The notes under the pieces are model-generated. The model ran no database searches and was not told the DNA's origin. It saw only the letters and a list, made by a program, of their open reading frames with translations. Below are positions 36,045 through 51,000 of a stretch of DNA of 64,000 nucleotides, one piece after another; the first letter of the stretch is position 1, and each line of letters starts with the position of its first letter. The position numbers and the translations under genes were made by a program. The stretch covers positions 335,050 to 399,049 of the forward strand of contig VYZB01000379.1 of the NCBI GenBank assembly GCA_013397455.1, read 5' to 3'. The stretch comes from Crotophaga sulcirostris (lineage: Eukaryota; Chordata; Aves; Cuculiformes; Crotophagidae).

Positions 36045-39000
36045 CTGTATTGGAAGTGGATAGAAAAAAACAAAGTGTGAAATTCCGCATGCATATATGT
36101 TCCCACATATACTCTCTTCAAATTCAACATTCAAAGCTTTGAGATACCATTGAACACATTGGTAAATGCTCAGCCATTCAAGAAAAGTTATCTGCAGAAT
36201 TAAGTATAAAGTTTCCCAGTCAGATATCCCATAATATTAGAACAACTCAAATGGAAGAGTTGATTCAGTTCAGTGTCAAGAAGTCTCTAATGTAAGTTCA
36301 GCAACAAGTACTTCTAATGCAGGTACGATTTTTCTGTGCAAGTACAAGCACAACAGCTGTAAAGTTTAACCTGATACCAAAAACTGAAGCAAGATCTCAA
36401 AGAAAACTCGTGTGATCAAGTCCCATTTGTATGCAGGAAAGGAAGATTTCTTCATCACTCAGAGAGCACAAGTTTGTGTACTTCACTCAGCCACTGAACA
36501 CGATGGAAATTTCAGAGATCCTCCCTTCTCTTCAACTTCCCATCAATTCTCATGGAATGCATGAAGTGGTCATCCTTTTCAGTGTCAGCGTGCAGGTTTT
36601 CTTCTAAGGCTACTACATTTTGTCTTTATCAACAGTTACTTTACTTAGCTATTTAAGGTAAGCATTTAATATTGCACGGCCCAACTTCAACACCAGCATT
36701 CCCCAAATTGTTGTTCTACCTTGTGCTGTATATGGCTCAAAAAACAGACAAAAACTTGGTTCTCCCTTTTCTTTTCCACCCACCCCAGCATCCCAGTTTG
36801 CAAGGAAGGCAAAATTCATGATCATAATCAGTTATACAGAAAAAGAATCAGGCTCTTCCTTAATCCACCTTCAGCAGTTGCTAGGACTTCACCCTTATCT
36901 ATCTCTGTCCTGTGTCATTCACTCAAAATCCCTTCTCTGCAGCTGCAAATTTTATCTCCATGGAAAGTGAGGAGAAAGCTGGAAGAACAGCTTTGTACAC
37001 AGATGTTATTTTACTATTTGTTTGCTTTTCTGAAGTTGGTAACTTGCCTGTTGTATTCAAACCACGTCTAAGCGATTTCAGTTAACAGGGTTCTAGACCT
37101 TTATGAACCTCACATCATCTGTGAGCAGCAGTCCATATTTGTGCTCAATTCTAGCTTACTATTTCCTTTTAAAAATGTCACAGTATCACAAAATGACCCG
37201 AGTCGGAAGGCACCCAGCATAGAACAATCCCGACATAAATAAACAAGCATGTCATCTCAAACAGTACAACCTATTTTTTTTTAAGCAAATCTAAAGATCA
37301 TCCAACCTTAACATCGGCAGAACAAGTACTCCACTATACTGCTTTAATCTTCAGAGTAATGTTTAATCCTGTTCACGTTTTTTAAACCCATATAAAACTG
37401 AGTCAAGTGGCAAAATTCTTTTAACAGCTGGAGATCCATATTCTGAATTTTCTTCCCCGTTGGATATTCAAATCGAGACAGAGTTTAAAAAAAGCAAAAC
37501 AGTACTGTTCAGGGGAAGTTTCACAAGACAGGGAATATTTGAGAATGTGACATGCTTTGATACATCACCTAGGACTTCACAGCATGATCATCTGCTCTTC
37601 TCATACTATTGCCATTTTAGCTTTTGCTGAAGTAAGCTTACCTGTCTGCAGTTGTTCTTGCTGAAGATCTGATTGTTCTACTTGGTGAGGTTGATTGGAG
37701 AAACTCTGGTTGTAACTGGCCTGGTACTGGTTTTGCTGCTTAAGGGTTTCTGGCTCATTAACAGGAGGAACGGGTGCATTCATGTTGAATACCTGTAATA
37801 TTAGAAAAACAAGTCTCTGGTCCAACTCATTTTACAATTCCTTATCGCATCATGTAAAGAATTATGCAAGTCTGAGAAATGTCAATAACCACAGACTATT
37901 CCAGGTAATTACATGACTGATTCCAGTGTTTGTATAACACCACAAGGAATAACTACCAAAATATAGGGACTCAGTATTAATTTACTACTTACTGTTTGCA
38001 TGGACTGGAATGGAGCTGCATTAACATTGATTCCGCTGCTATGCAAAGGTTTGCTAGATCCAGCCTGGAACACCTGCGGCTGGGATGCAGTGGGAAGGGA
38101 TGATGATGATGGGGTCTGGTCTGCATTCAGTGACATTGAAGCCTATTAATTAAAACATAAAGCATTTTAGCAGTTTTTTTGAATAATGCAAAAAATTTAA
38201 CTTAAAAAAGTAGCAATGCCTCAGGTTCACCTCAACAAAGAAACATTTTCTACTTCAGCTTAACAGCCTCATTTACAACAGCATGAGAGAGGAAAAACCT
38301 AGCAGTCTTCTTTCTCCCTCATTAACTTGAAACACAACTAGGAAAGACTACAGGGGGAAATGAACAGGTTTCTGGGCTAACTGCGAGTCAATGTGAAAAA
38401 TAAATCACATTTCCTAAGTCAACAACACTGATGCTAATGTGCTGATGTTAGCGTGTTACTTCTAACCGAACAGAATTTGTTGAAGTCTTACTATGAAGGA
38501 CTCACTGGTCACAGACAGGTTCAAAATTTCAAAATTAAACAGAACTGAAGCGGCCTTCTCAACTAAACTAAAATGACAAGACTTTACAAAGAAACACATA
38601 CTAACATGTGACCATGTCTGCCAGCGGAGTACTTCCCACCCCTGTGAAATCTGACTTGCCTGAATCTGGTCAATTGATTCTTTCTGTGGCCGTTGCTCTG
38701 TTGTGTGAGAAGGCTGATACATGGGCTGGGAAGCTGTATATCCCTCACTTGTAGAAGAGACCAAGGGAACCTGACAAAATAAAGCCCCCCAAAGTCAGCT
38801 GATGCTCACAGAGAGTTTTGCTACAGAATATCCCTCTCCTTACTTCCTTAAGCACCCCAACTACCATTACAATAAACCCAGGGAAGACACAGAAATATAC
38901 AGAAATCTGAATGACAGGACTCCAAGCTCTTACAGAAATAGAGCAGTGCTGTTTCTGATGGACTGAATTTGCCCATTTTAAAGCCTCTGCTTCCCTACAG

Positions 39001-42000
39001 AATCTGGTGAAAACTCTGGCCAAAGTGCAGGACTTTACATTTAAGGATACTGGGGACTTTAAGAGGCAACTGGTAATGACTGATGGGTTTGTTCACACCA
39101 CTTTGTGGGACACTCAAAAGTAGTGAAGTAAGTTTAGATACTGTTTGCAAGATGCCCAAGGGAATCACTGGCAGCAGTGGTCGAGGCAAGCAAAATAAGA
39201 AAAGAAAATCCACTGGAGTAAGTCAGAGGCATCACTTAACAGTAAAATAAAAGCTAGTGCAGCGAGAACTCCCTCACAAAAAACCCTGCGGAGAATACTA
39301 GAGCTTCATGCAGGTACATCCAGAAGAAACTCAAGAAAGAAAAACACATTCCTGTTTCTGTACGAATGAGTGACTTAAACCTTGTGGGCCTCATCTGGAC
39401 AAAATAAAGCAAGCTGTTTATATTAGCATCACCCTGAAATACACAATCTATCAGGATTTTTCTTTTGCTTTCCAAGAATCTACAGGCATCAGACTCACTA
39501 CTTGAGATCAGCAGTCCTTCAGAGATACCATATATGCTTTATTTATACAACACGAAAGTTCTTTAATTGCTAGACAACTCAGTAAGAAACCAGCACATCT
39601 CAATGAAAAGGCAAAAAAATTACTTATATATTGTAGAAGCTTAAGAGATCCTACTTAAACAGGAATTTCAGGAAAGCTCGACTGAAACCAAACTCATTCT
39701 GACTGCTCTGCAAGTCCAGTATTAAAATATCTAAGCAAGCGACTCTGCCTCACCCCTAACAGAACAAGCCAAAACCACCACAAACCACACAGTTCATTAA
39801 ATCTATTTGTGGTCTGATGCCCACTTGAACAGATGCAGACTGTCCTTTAACTAAACAACTTCAGTTTTAGCATTTCTGTCACAAATAAGCAAATAAAGGA
39901 CAACTTGCTTTTATCTAGATTTAAAAATATTACTCCACATGGTTTTGCCTAGTATCTTTCTCTTCCACACCAAGACAGACATGTTCAATCATTAGTTCAT
40001 CTTTAGGTTTCTGAGTGCATTCTGTTCAAGCTAAACAGCATATATTTCAGTACAACTGCACAGAGTAGCATCCCAAACAAAGTCCTTCCTTGTAATCATG
40101 AAAAAAAACACATAGGATGCAAATTTTAAGTGATGGTAGCCTAATACACAGGCATGTGGAAGTCAATTTGTGAAATAAAGTCACATCCACAACTGAATTT
40201 GAAGACCAAGGTGAGCTCCAGACACTGAAAGGACTGGTAACCGCCAAGAAGTTCACACTGAGCCGTTAGAAGCAGCAGTGCAACTGCTTCCATGCCTATG
40301 CTCTTCAGCTGAAGGGGCCTCCAATTCTAAAAGCAATTTCCTCAGTAAACTCATACTTCAACCTTGAAATCCAGTTTTCCAAACAGGGTCATGCCTGACA
40401 AGGCTCCATTACAGAAAATCTGCAATGTCTGCATAGAATAAAAACTGTACACAGTAATGCTCTTAAGTGACAATGTTGAAGAGGTAACAGAGATAACCAG
40501 TTTCCCCAAATCAGAACTTCAGCTTTTTCTTACTGTTTCCCATATAGCTAGGACTTAAATCCCATTATAATATCAATCAAGACTAAAATAAATTTAAAAT
40601 CCAAAATACAACTTACTGAACATTTTACCTGCGTAGCTTCTGGTTGCACAGGAACTTGGTTAGGCTGGGCAAGTCTTGACTCAGCATGAACTGCAGTAAA
40701 GTAATTTCACTCATTACAGAGAACAATCAAGCCTTCTAGATTACTTGTGAGCTCATTGTTGAAAAGATTACTATGCCTTTAGCATGACAAAGCTGTACTT
40801 GTCTATGTCAAGCTGTGAGTTGGCACATTGTCTACTAGGGGCCCTTCACCTGTTCCCCTGGGGCCTGCTGGGGATGCTGCAGCACAGCTGGTCTTGTGGA
40901 GATGAGCTGAGGGCTCCTGAGATAGTAGGAATCAATAAGGAAACCTCCATGGAACACCTTAAGGGAAATAAGGGGTGTTCCACTAAGAAGGTGATACAGC
41001 CAACTGCCCAGCTCGAGTGCCTCTACACAAACGCATGCAGCTCAGGCAACGAACAGGAGAAGCTGGAAGCTACCATGCTGCTAGAAAGCTACAATCTGGT
41101 CGCAGTTACAGGAACTTGGTGAGATAAATCCCATTGCTCATTTAATAAAGTGTAACATGTCAGGGATATGGTTTAGTAGAGGACAGGTATAGCTGGACTC
41201 TGATCTCAAAGGTCTTTTCCAATCAAACGATTCTACGATCCTATGTTTCACACTTGCAAGCAAAAACTTCCAAGCAAGTCAGAACTGTAAGTCTACAAAT
41301 GCTTCAAAAGTACAATCACATTTCTTAGAAAAATACACTTCAACAGTGATGTAATACCCCCTTTTCCTATGCAGCAGTAATGGAAGCATTGCTAATCAGA
41401 TGACTTGCAGGCTTCCCCAGTATTTCTCTCTAGGATTTACCATTACAAACCTGGAGGGCAAACCATTTGTGGCATGTCCAAATTTTGTGCTGGATTCATG
41501 GGTTGTGCAGATACAATGGCAGGATCAAGTGTTTGGTTCTCAAACTCCAGCATAGAGTCCTGGGAAAAAAAAATGAAATTAAACTCAAATGCAATTTAGT
41601 GTATTTTTAAAACAAATAACATTCAGAGTACAGGAGGGACCAGGTCACAATAAAGGAAGCTTACCTCACAGTTACACAATTACTGGTTTCACCATACATT
41701 TTAGATCCATTAAGATTAGACTAAACATTCCAAAATGTATTTATCACAAAAAACATTCAGTCCACGTACACAAACTAAGAGTTTAAGTGACAAAGAGATA
41801 ACTGGAGGGAGATTTCAATGGTCAGACAGAACAGGCCATTCTTTATCCTAAATTAGCATTTTCATTTTGTAGGAAGAACCAAAAGAGAAACACAAGTGTA
41901 TGCCTCATTTTTTATCAAGGCATCTACTCTTTCTTTGTGGAGGAGGAGAGTTTTTCCTGATGTACTTCATTATCTCCCAATGCATTTCTAGTCATTCCAA

Positions 42001-45000
42001 CTTTACATGTTTAGAGGAGGAGCCCTAAAGCAGCAACCCAAAAAGTACTCGCTTCATACGTTGATGATTTCCATAACACAAAATTTCAAGCTAGCTTACT
42101 GAAGGGATATTTTACAGTTGGTCTCAATTAAGTAGAAAACACTAGGGCATCCAGTGACACACAACTTTGTCTCCTCTGTAGATTTAGTACAAACAAGGAC
42201 AAAAAGTTAAATTACATTCCCACTGAACTTGGACAGCAATATCAGTTTGTGAACTTTGGATGAGATATTGCCATACAGCACTATATGGTTTTGCGAGATT
42301 GTTGTATCCATCAAAGAAGCCACAGTTGATTCCTTAAATCATAACTAACAGCCAGAAAGTCCTGTTTTGTTCATTTGATTCTATCTTACAGTACGGTGGG
42401 TTCATCGTACCTGCATGAAGTTATACGGGCCCTGCATCTGCGCCATAAGGTCCTGTACTCGCTGTCTTCTAACCAGAGGATCTGCTTGAGCCACAGAAGC
42501 GAGCGCGTGAGGTTCAGGAACTGGGGGAGATGTAGCTTGCGATTGTTGCTGCAGTGAATTTACAACCTAACAAGAAATAAGCAACCGACTGAAATTTCAA
42601 CTTCAGACAACACTGTCCAGGGGTGACTCAGTAGTTCTTGAAATTTATGGCTATTGCCCAATTCATTACAGAGATAATTACTCAAGTGTTCTTGAGGAAA
42701 AATAATGCATCCTTCTACGCCACACCACCACCAGTGGCCAGCAACTGGTCTGAGCACTTCACAGGATGAGACAGATCAGACTATGCTCTATTAGCTTTCT
42801 ATTTACTCTGTTCCCCATGAAGTACAGTGCTAACAAATAATTTTTTCAATATTGTGGGGATTTTTAGAGCAGGATTTGAGACAGCGATTTATCAACATTC
42901 TGAAATTCGAAGAAAGCCAGGGACGATTAAGTTTCAGAAAGGTGCACACATAGAGAACAATTATTTTCTCACACCTTTTTGGTAAATTTAAGTCAAAATT
43001 TTGGGGTCTTTTAAGACCTCAGAATTTTGATTTTTCATAGCCATGTCCAGACCCAAGTCCTCAAGCATTATCCTAGCTAGCTGATTAATGGTCTCGTAGA
43101 GTAGCAGGCAGTACTGTACAATGGAAGGATTGCAAGACAGCACCATGAGGGGACATCAGAAGCCCAGAAGCAGAAGCACAACTCACAGTGGGCAAGAAAG
43201 CTCAGATTTACCAGGCATATTCCAATACATGGCACATAAACAAAGGTACAACAAATAGCAACACACTTTCAAATACCACCTTATCAAAGACAGCAGAGCA
43301 ACCAGGAAAGCTAAACGTGAGCATCTAAGAACATCCATTAATAAACACCTTGAAAAGCACAGCTGAGCTGCAGAAAGTAGCACCTTTGCCTTTCCTAACC
43401 AGTTTTGCTCTTTAGGCAACTCCCATAATACAGAAGTGCCACTTCCAATTTGCATTCATGTAATGAACTGTCCTTTAAAAAGATAACTGTCAGTAAGTTG
43501 CTGATTGCTTCTCTATTCCCATGAGCTTTTAATAATCTTCCAGATAAACAGGTAAGCCTTACATTTGCACCGGATATAAATGAGCATACATGCACCTGAT
43601 AGTCGAAAACATTTATTTAAAAGACCTGGTTTCTTCTTATAACCACAGAAGACACTTTTGTACAGCAGCCATGACGAGTGACAAAACAGTCTTATTTTAG
43701 ACAAGTTGTATAATCACAGGTCTGAACTTTAAACTTGAACTCCCTCTATCCACCCTTAAAGCCTTTAATTTTTTTAAACTTCTCAAATAGAACTACAGCA
43801 TCTTCCTGTATGTCTACTCCTTGCTCAGACTTACAAACATTGTTTGTATTTGACATTCCACACATGCAACTGATTCAAACTTCAACGCCTCTCTCCTTGA
43901 CCAAATCCCAAGCCATCTGTAACAGAAATTTAAAAACAAACCTAAAACCAACAACCTACATTCCTCTTCAAGGTTCCCTTCAGATCCAAATCGTCGCTAT
44001 TAGCCATCCAAAGAGAAGCAATGTGACAGTTCCCATGGAAGCATACCCTAAGGCTGTCCACAGTGTAAAACAAACAACTGCTCTCTGTATCACAGTCCCC
44101 AAATTCCAAATTACGGGCTGTTTCCAAATTAAGAGTTAAGCCCCATGAGTAGGTTTTTAAAATTTTTTTTTAGAGCACATATATAGACCTCTTTCACATT
44201 AAAGATTTAAAACGAAACTAAAGAAAAAAAGCAAGCCAGAGGACAAGGGGAAACTTGAGAGGTAAAACCAGGAGCTACTCATCTCCTAAATAATAATTAC
44301 CAAAGATGTTCTCAACTATTTGAGTACTCACTTAAGTGCAAGTTATTCATAATGATTTAATATATTCAAGAAAAAGCAAGCTGATGGAATAATCAAGAAC
44401 ACAGGACAGGGACAGAATTTTATCATTTTCCTTCCTCACAAATACTACAGTACTACCTTCAAGATGGAGTTTAGTATTTCACACTGTCTTTTTCAAACCT
44501 CTCTTTTAATGTCTGAAGGAATTGTTCAGGATCTATTCCTTTTGTATTATTGTCACTACCCAGTACTTTGATCTGTTACAATCATAGCAGGAGGAACCTA
44601 CTAAAAAAGTGTCCTGTTTTGCTTGTTAGGTTACCAATGGACTGGCTGCAGTTCTAACGTTAACAGCTTTCTGACAGTCTGCTGCTTGAAAAAGGTAGAC
44701 ACTATTCAAATACAAGCATAGCTATTCAAAAAGCAAATCATTACTTGACTATACATTTCCAATCATCTTGTGGGCACAGCAGCAAGGTGAAACTTTTCTT
44801 TTAGGAAAGTTGAACCTCTCTGCAGAACAGTATTTAACTCTAACCGCACACTCCCTTTCTGACACCCTGCACTTTGACCTCATCAGGCAGAGCTGCCCAG
44901 ACATAATCAGAGAAGAATAACCGGGTGTACAAGGCCAGGGGTGTGAGGAAAGAGAAGAGCTAAAACCATAAGTTTAACAAGATGACAAATCAACCAGAAT

Positions 45001-48000
45001 GAACTTACCCCCACTATTAACAATGAAGGACATCCTCACCAAAATTAAAACATCACATAATCCAAATCTACCTTGAAATTTCACAAGCAAATTGCTTAGT
45101 TTAGGAGTTAAGGATAGCCCACAGAAATGTCACTGCAAGACACTGTCACTTCTCAAACTATAAACCACAGAAATCTTTACTGTATCACGTATAGTGGAGG
45201 TTTACTGAAAAAGAGACAAGTTTGCGAAAGCCTTCCTCTTCATAAACAATGATGGCAATCTTCTGCATAGAACACTATCAGGTTCCAAAATTAACAGCCA
45301 TCATTCACAGCTCTTGTTCATTCATGCCACAACTATCTTGAGCTGGAGACTCTAAACAATGTGTATCATCTTCCTTAAGGACAATTCAATCGCATTCACA
45401 TGAGAAATGGGATTCTGGTGCCCACAAGAACAGCAAGTGTCATTTCAAATACATTTATTCTCAATTTTCCCTTTTTGTGTTGTCTGAGAAAATAAAGAGT
45501 TCTTCATTCAACTCTAAATTTCTCTAAATTGTTCCTGTGTACATAGTCCAAGAAACTAGGATAGAAAGGAGACCTGAAGTACATATTCGTTCTATTGTCC
45601 TAGAAAACAAAGCAGACATAATCCAGATTTACCCAAGATGTGTAGTAAAATCAGGAGATTCTGAAATCTGTGTGACAAAATCATAACTTCCATTCTTTTA
45701 CTCTCCCAGTACAGTTAATCCATATGATTATTACTCCCACAAGGAAGCATCCAAGTTTTCAACTGTGCAACAAATGGTCTTTAAGATCAGAAGAAAGCAC
45801 AACAGGTTTCAGTTCTAAGGACACTGTCTGTACTCTCATGTCTTCACCCATAATATTATGAATTAGAGAACTGAAGCTCTAAGCTACTCTCGACACTTCT
45901 TAAAAAACGATGTGATTTGGTTATATTTCAAGATAGACTGAAGCCAATCAAGCATTAACTTTAAAATATGGTCTTGTAAGAATACCCCAAAGCATGACTT
46001 CAGTGTGTGGTTTTGCAGGGTTTCTTCTGGTTTTTAAGAGTTCTTAAATTCCATTTAAGAACAATGCTATTTAGGGTTTAAGTAAGGAAATCTGATACTA
46101 TGACAAGATACTATCAAAATCATTCACGTAGACGGCAAAGCTGTCTAGTTACAGAAGCCTTCACATCCAGTTTTAGTATTAAATCTCTTGGAAGTCTTCA
46201 ACACCATAAGATATGAATTTCAGCCTGACCGAATATAAAAACTGGGCAGATTAAACAATCCTGTCAGAACAGCTCTCTTTTGCACCTTCTCAAGAGATAT
46301 TGAATATCTACTCCACTCCTACATTTGAAAGAATCTGAAGACATCAAGTCTAAAAAACTGGCCATCTGTAATTCGCTGTTGCAAGAACTGTAAAGTTAAT
46401 CAAAAATTACCTCTCCAGCATCTGAAAGATGCTGCTCAGACCTGTTCCTAACAGATGGACACAATCCAAGTTCCAACATACCAAATATTTGAATGACTCC
46501 GTGTGACCTGTCCTTTCCAGTACGTGAACACCATAAATTCTAGTATCCTAAACAGCACCTGTACATGTAGTACAGCCTAAATTACTGAACTCCAAATGGA
46601 TCTCAATCGCAACATACCACGAACATCACAAGTGGACAATCACTCAACTGCAAAGCAGTAACAAGTTAAGTCTACAGCTCTGGAAAGCAGAGATGTACAT
46701 ACAAGCATATTTTAACATCAAATTACGTGCATATGCAGTCTGGGGTAGCTGTTAGTCAAGACTAATATTCAGCTCCCTCTCCATGGAACTGCTCAAAGAA
46801 AAGCAGAACTATGCCATGCTGTCAGCAGCTGTGTAAATAAACTTAAGTTCTACCATTGCAGCAAAGTTCTCTTCAAAAAAGGGTTCAAAAAATCTTTAAG
46901 CCTTAGATTTTGAAGTTCTGTTTTCCCAAGCAAGCCACTACTGAACAAAAGCAAGTTCTCCGCAAACTTAGCCAGCTAAATATTTAACTGAAGAATGAGC
47001 GACTCCAAGCCTATTTAATTATTTTTATTTTTACTGGGGAAGAAAGGGTGCAATACTAAAACCTATCATGAATTGCGAGCCAGCGGAAACAGGGATTGCA
47101 ATTTTACCTGCAGTACACAAGATCTTACCTCAACCGTTTCAACTGTCCACTCATCTACCTGTTCCTTCTCACTACTGCTGAACTGAGTCTCTGCCATGAA
47201 TTGTCTGTTTACATACTAAAATAAAAATAAGAAAGGGTATGAAAGTAAAAGTAAGTGGCATTAAAGCTATATTAAATGACAATCTTGCCAGTGAATAATA
47301 CCTCAGTTGATTCAACTTCAGTTGGCTCAGTAAATTCTTCCGCTGGATCAGGTTCTGAAAGAAAAATACACCATTTATGTGAAAAAACCCAAGCAAACAA
47401 AAACCCATGTAACAGACCTAGAAGAGACAAAGTTAAATAAAAACTCCCCCAACAGAAGTGGAATTTTAAGTGTGATGTGGTTTTGCAGTCATCCTTTATA
47501 GAAAGTATTTACAAAGAAGTGTTATAGATTATTAGTACACAGGAGGTACAGCTAGGTGTAAGAACGCATGGACACACCTTTATCCATGGGTGACATAAAT
47601 ACTGAATATAAGAAACTTGCTATACGTTAAAAGAGCTGCCTTGTCAGACATCAAGAGGATTGGATTTTGATCTGATCTAAAGTTAGAGTCTCAATACTGC
47701 AAACAAATCTAATGTTACAAGGCAGATAAAGAAACTTGCATCTCAGAAGGAAGAAAAAAAACCAGGACACTAGCAAAGAACTGAACAATTACAGGATTTT
47801 CAGAAGTTTGAAATAAAATTCTAAAAATTACATTAAAAATTCTTGCTATGAAATTATGGATCATAAAATATGTACCCCTAGTCTTGCGTTTAAGTACGTA
47901 AGTGTACTTTCTGCTTCACAATCTCTCCCCTTCTGAAAAAGGATTAAAACTAGTGGAAGCACTGAAAAATGAAAAAGTCTGGGGCAATCACAACTTTTAA

Positions 48001-51000
48001 TCTTTTATTATTTTAATGCTACAGACAAATAGAACTTGGTCTACAGATCATAAGAAGTTCTAAAGGAAACAAAACACCAGAGAGATGTCTGTCAATAATT
48101 TTCATCTGCATAACCTGGCTTCTAAATAATTTCACTGTTAGCCTGGGTTCGTATTTCAGCAAGTGACATACTGGACAAATGCTGAAAGCTGTGTTCAAAC
48201 CCAAGTGCTCCTCAGTGACTCTGTTCCTGAATTCAGCTGCCGCTCCACTCCACAGTTAGAACAGTTATCCTTTCCTTGCACATGATAAGACATTTACGAT
48301 GTGATCATCAGGAAGGATTACAGTCCCTCCAAAGAAGTAGCTGGCAAGAGTCAGAACCCTTCTGGAACACAGCTCTGCTTTTCTTCCTCCCCCACTCAGA
48401 GCAGGGTTGAAGGAATGGCCGACTGCTTCTCTAGATGTCACCTGGCTTGGATGTATACCTGATGAAAAAATAGCATTTCTACTCAAAATACCAGTACATC
48501 TCAGGACTTCAGACAGGTGTTTTTTGTGCTTAAAACTGCATATGCAATTTAATCATTCTGATGAATGCAAAGAGACAAGACAGTACAACACAAACACGCT
48601 AGTCCAAAGGGATCTTTATATTCTTACCAGCTTCTGCTACAGCATCTTCCACTGCAGGTGCAGGTGTTGCCTCTTCTTCCTCACATAATCCATTCTGATG
48701 GTTATGGGTGCTATCAAAGTAACTAGTTTGAAGAATACGTTCAACAATCTCCTTTAGCGCTTTATCTAAGGAAAATGGAAGAAGTTAAAGATTAACAGTT
48801 ACTCAGAGTAATCTTTCCTTTCTTTCCACATCAGTTTTATTACGCTTTTGCTGGGAAGATGTTGCTGCCCCAAGCTAGTCCATGGACACTTGTTACAGAA
48901 TTACTTCTGTCTTACTAGGTCATATTAAATAAAACAATAAATTAACTTCTGTTCAGAAAAATTGGAAGAGCAAGGAGCCTCTTAAGAGTACGTAATACTT
49001 CTGAGAAGATGTGAAACACTTAAGTGAGGTAGAGTTTATGAGTTTAATTACCATACTTTAATTCCTGCTATTTCAAAAATGTCTGGTTACTTAGGTTTCA
49101 GTTTGGAAAGTTTCAGGAACTCCCTGTAGTTTCAACTGAAACATTTTATTTGTAACTTCCTAATTAAAAAAACCTTACTGTAAGTCAATTTCTTACAAAA
49201 CAACTCTAAGTAAAAATTCCCACAGGCACCACCTTCCTGAAGGTTCTTCCCCTGAGGTAAAGTGGCTCAGAACAGCCTTTGTAAGCTGAACAAGCACAAG
49301 CTTGCACTCAAATGAATGCTGTGGAGTCTTAACCCAAAACAAGTCAGCCTCATTGCCAAGGCAGCATTACTGTCTAGGCCAAGACAAACCAAACCGACTC
49401 AAAATGGAGGATTCATAATGCATGCCTGGCAAGGTAATACACAGAAAAGCATGGAAATACATTAAAGTTCAACCCTGTCATAAGGCAAAGCAAACCAGCA
49501 ACGGCTGCTAATGGCACCACTACAAGCTCATCAATACAATACTCAGTCCAACTTCATCCGGTAAGAGAATGACGAGGTCTTCAAGGACCTTCCATCTGCT
49601 CTCTCCTGAAAACTACCCCCATACCTTCTCCTTCCTCCACACCCTCAGAAAAAGCTTGTGGGACATGACCTTTGGGTTCTCACAACTTAACATCACTATC
49701 ATTTCAGACTTGAGTTCTTGCAGAACAAATATTAATTAAAAAAATACACTAATCTGCTACCTCCTCACTAAATTTCACATCGACAACACGAACAACTAAG
49801 TTTCCTACTCTGACACAAACAAGGAAAACCCTGTTACCATTAAGGTCACATTATCTTACAATCTCCTGGGTGTCACTCCTCAATAAGGCAGGCTAGGTAA
49901 CAATTCCAGTACTATCATTCCACTTTCTATGAATACAAGACAAAAACTCAGCACCTCAATACTGCTCTAATATAGCAAGTATATTTTTCTTTATAAAGGA
50001 GTAAAGTTATTAGCCATTTTACCCACGAAAAAGGATACTATTCCCCAAAACTTTCCTACTGATTTCCCATTAAGAGGCACAATGCCCATGATACAAGAAG
50101 GCTCTGCTAGACAGTTACCTATTTTCTTCAGGTCTAATGTTACAAGGTATGTATTTTGCTTTAGTTTACGTTTCTGCAAGGAAGCTGCTCATCTACATGA
50201 TCACGCCCTGATTTACAGTTAATTGATCAAAATAGTGCAAAACCAGAATGCTTTCTGTAGGAGACAAGGAGGAACTCAAGAAACATTACGACAATGCCCT
50301 TGGGCACATGGTGTGAATTTTGGGGTTGTCCTATGCAGGGACAGGAATTTGACTCTATGATCCTTGTGGGTCCCATCCAACTCTGGGCATTCTATGAATC
50401 TATGATCACACTAGTTTGTATATTAGACCATATTACCGACACAGTTCCTTGTTCACACACACATTTCAGTAAACAAAGAATTGCTACTAAGCACCACCAG
50501 TCACAAAACACCGCTGAAATAGCAGGAACAGACTGAGCTTAAATACTGAGAAATGCTGCATCAGGAAAAAAAAAAAACACGCTACACACAAAGCTCACAC
50601 TTCAGTGAATTATTCTGTTACAGTCCAGCCAAGGTCTGAAAACGCAGCTACTCTGAAAACTCAGAACGACAACTAAACTGCCAAAATTCTCTCCTAAGAG
50701 ACACTATTTTAGTTCATGCACAAATTCAGGGCACTACCTCTTAAGACAGAGCCTATACTTACAGGTTGTTCCACAAACTGGTTTCTCCTTCCCTTCCAGT
50801 AAGTCCCACAGGTGAACAGATGCTTGCTCATACTGCTCAGTCAACCTTAAAAAAATCATTAATGACAGTGAATTTCTTACCAAGTCGTTTAGTTACCCCA
50901 ATATAAATATACTACCTGACTTGACAATTACTAAGAGAAGTACTTTACTGCATGCCTACCTCATGTTCATGTCTCTTTCAGGGTAAACTAGCTTGTAAAA

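Noticed and set aside
35833..36108. Extended frame around the RGG exon with tail KQLY
   Set aside because: The extra residues are intron read-through; the real exon is bounded by consensus splice sites at 35850 and 36044.
43735..44139. 134-residue plus-strand frame in the large CAPRIN1 intron
   Set aside because: No resemblance to a known family and no exon-like boundaries; likely chance.
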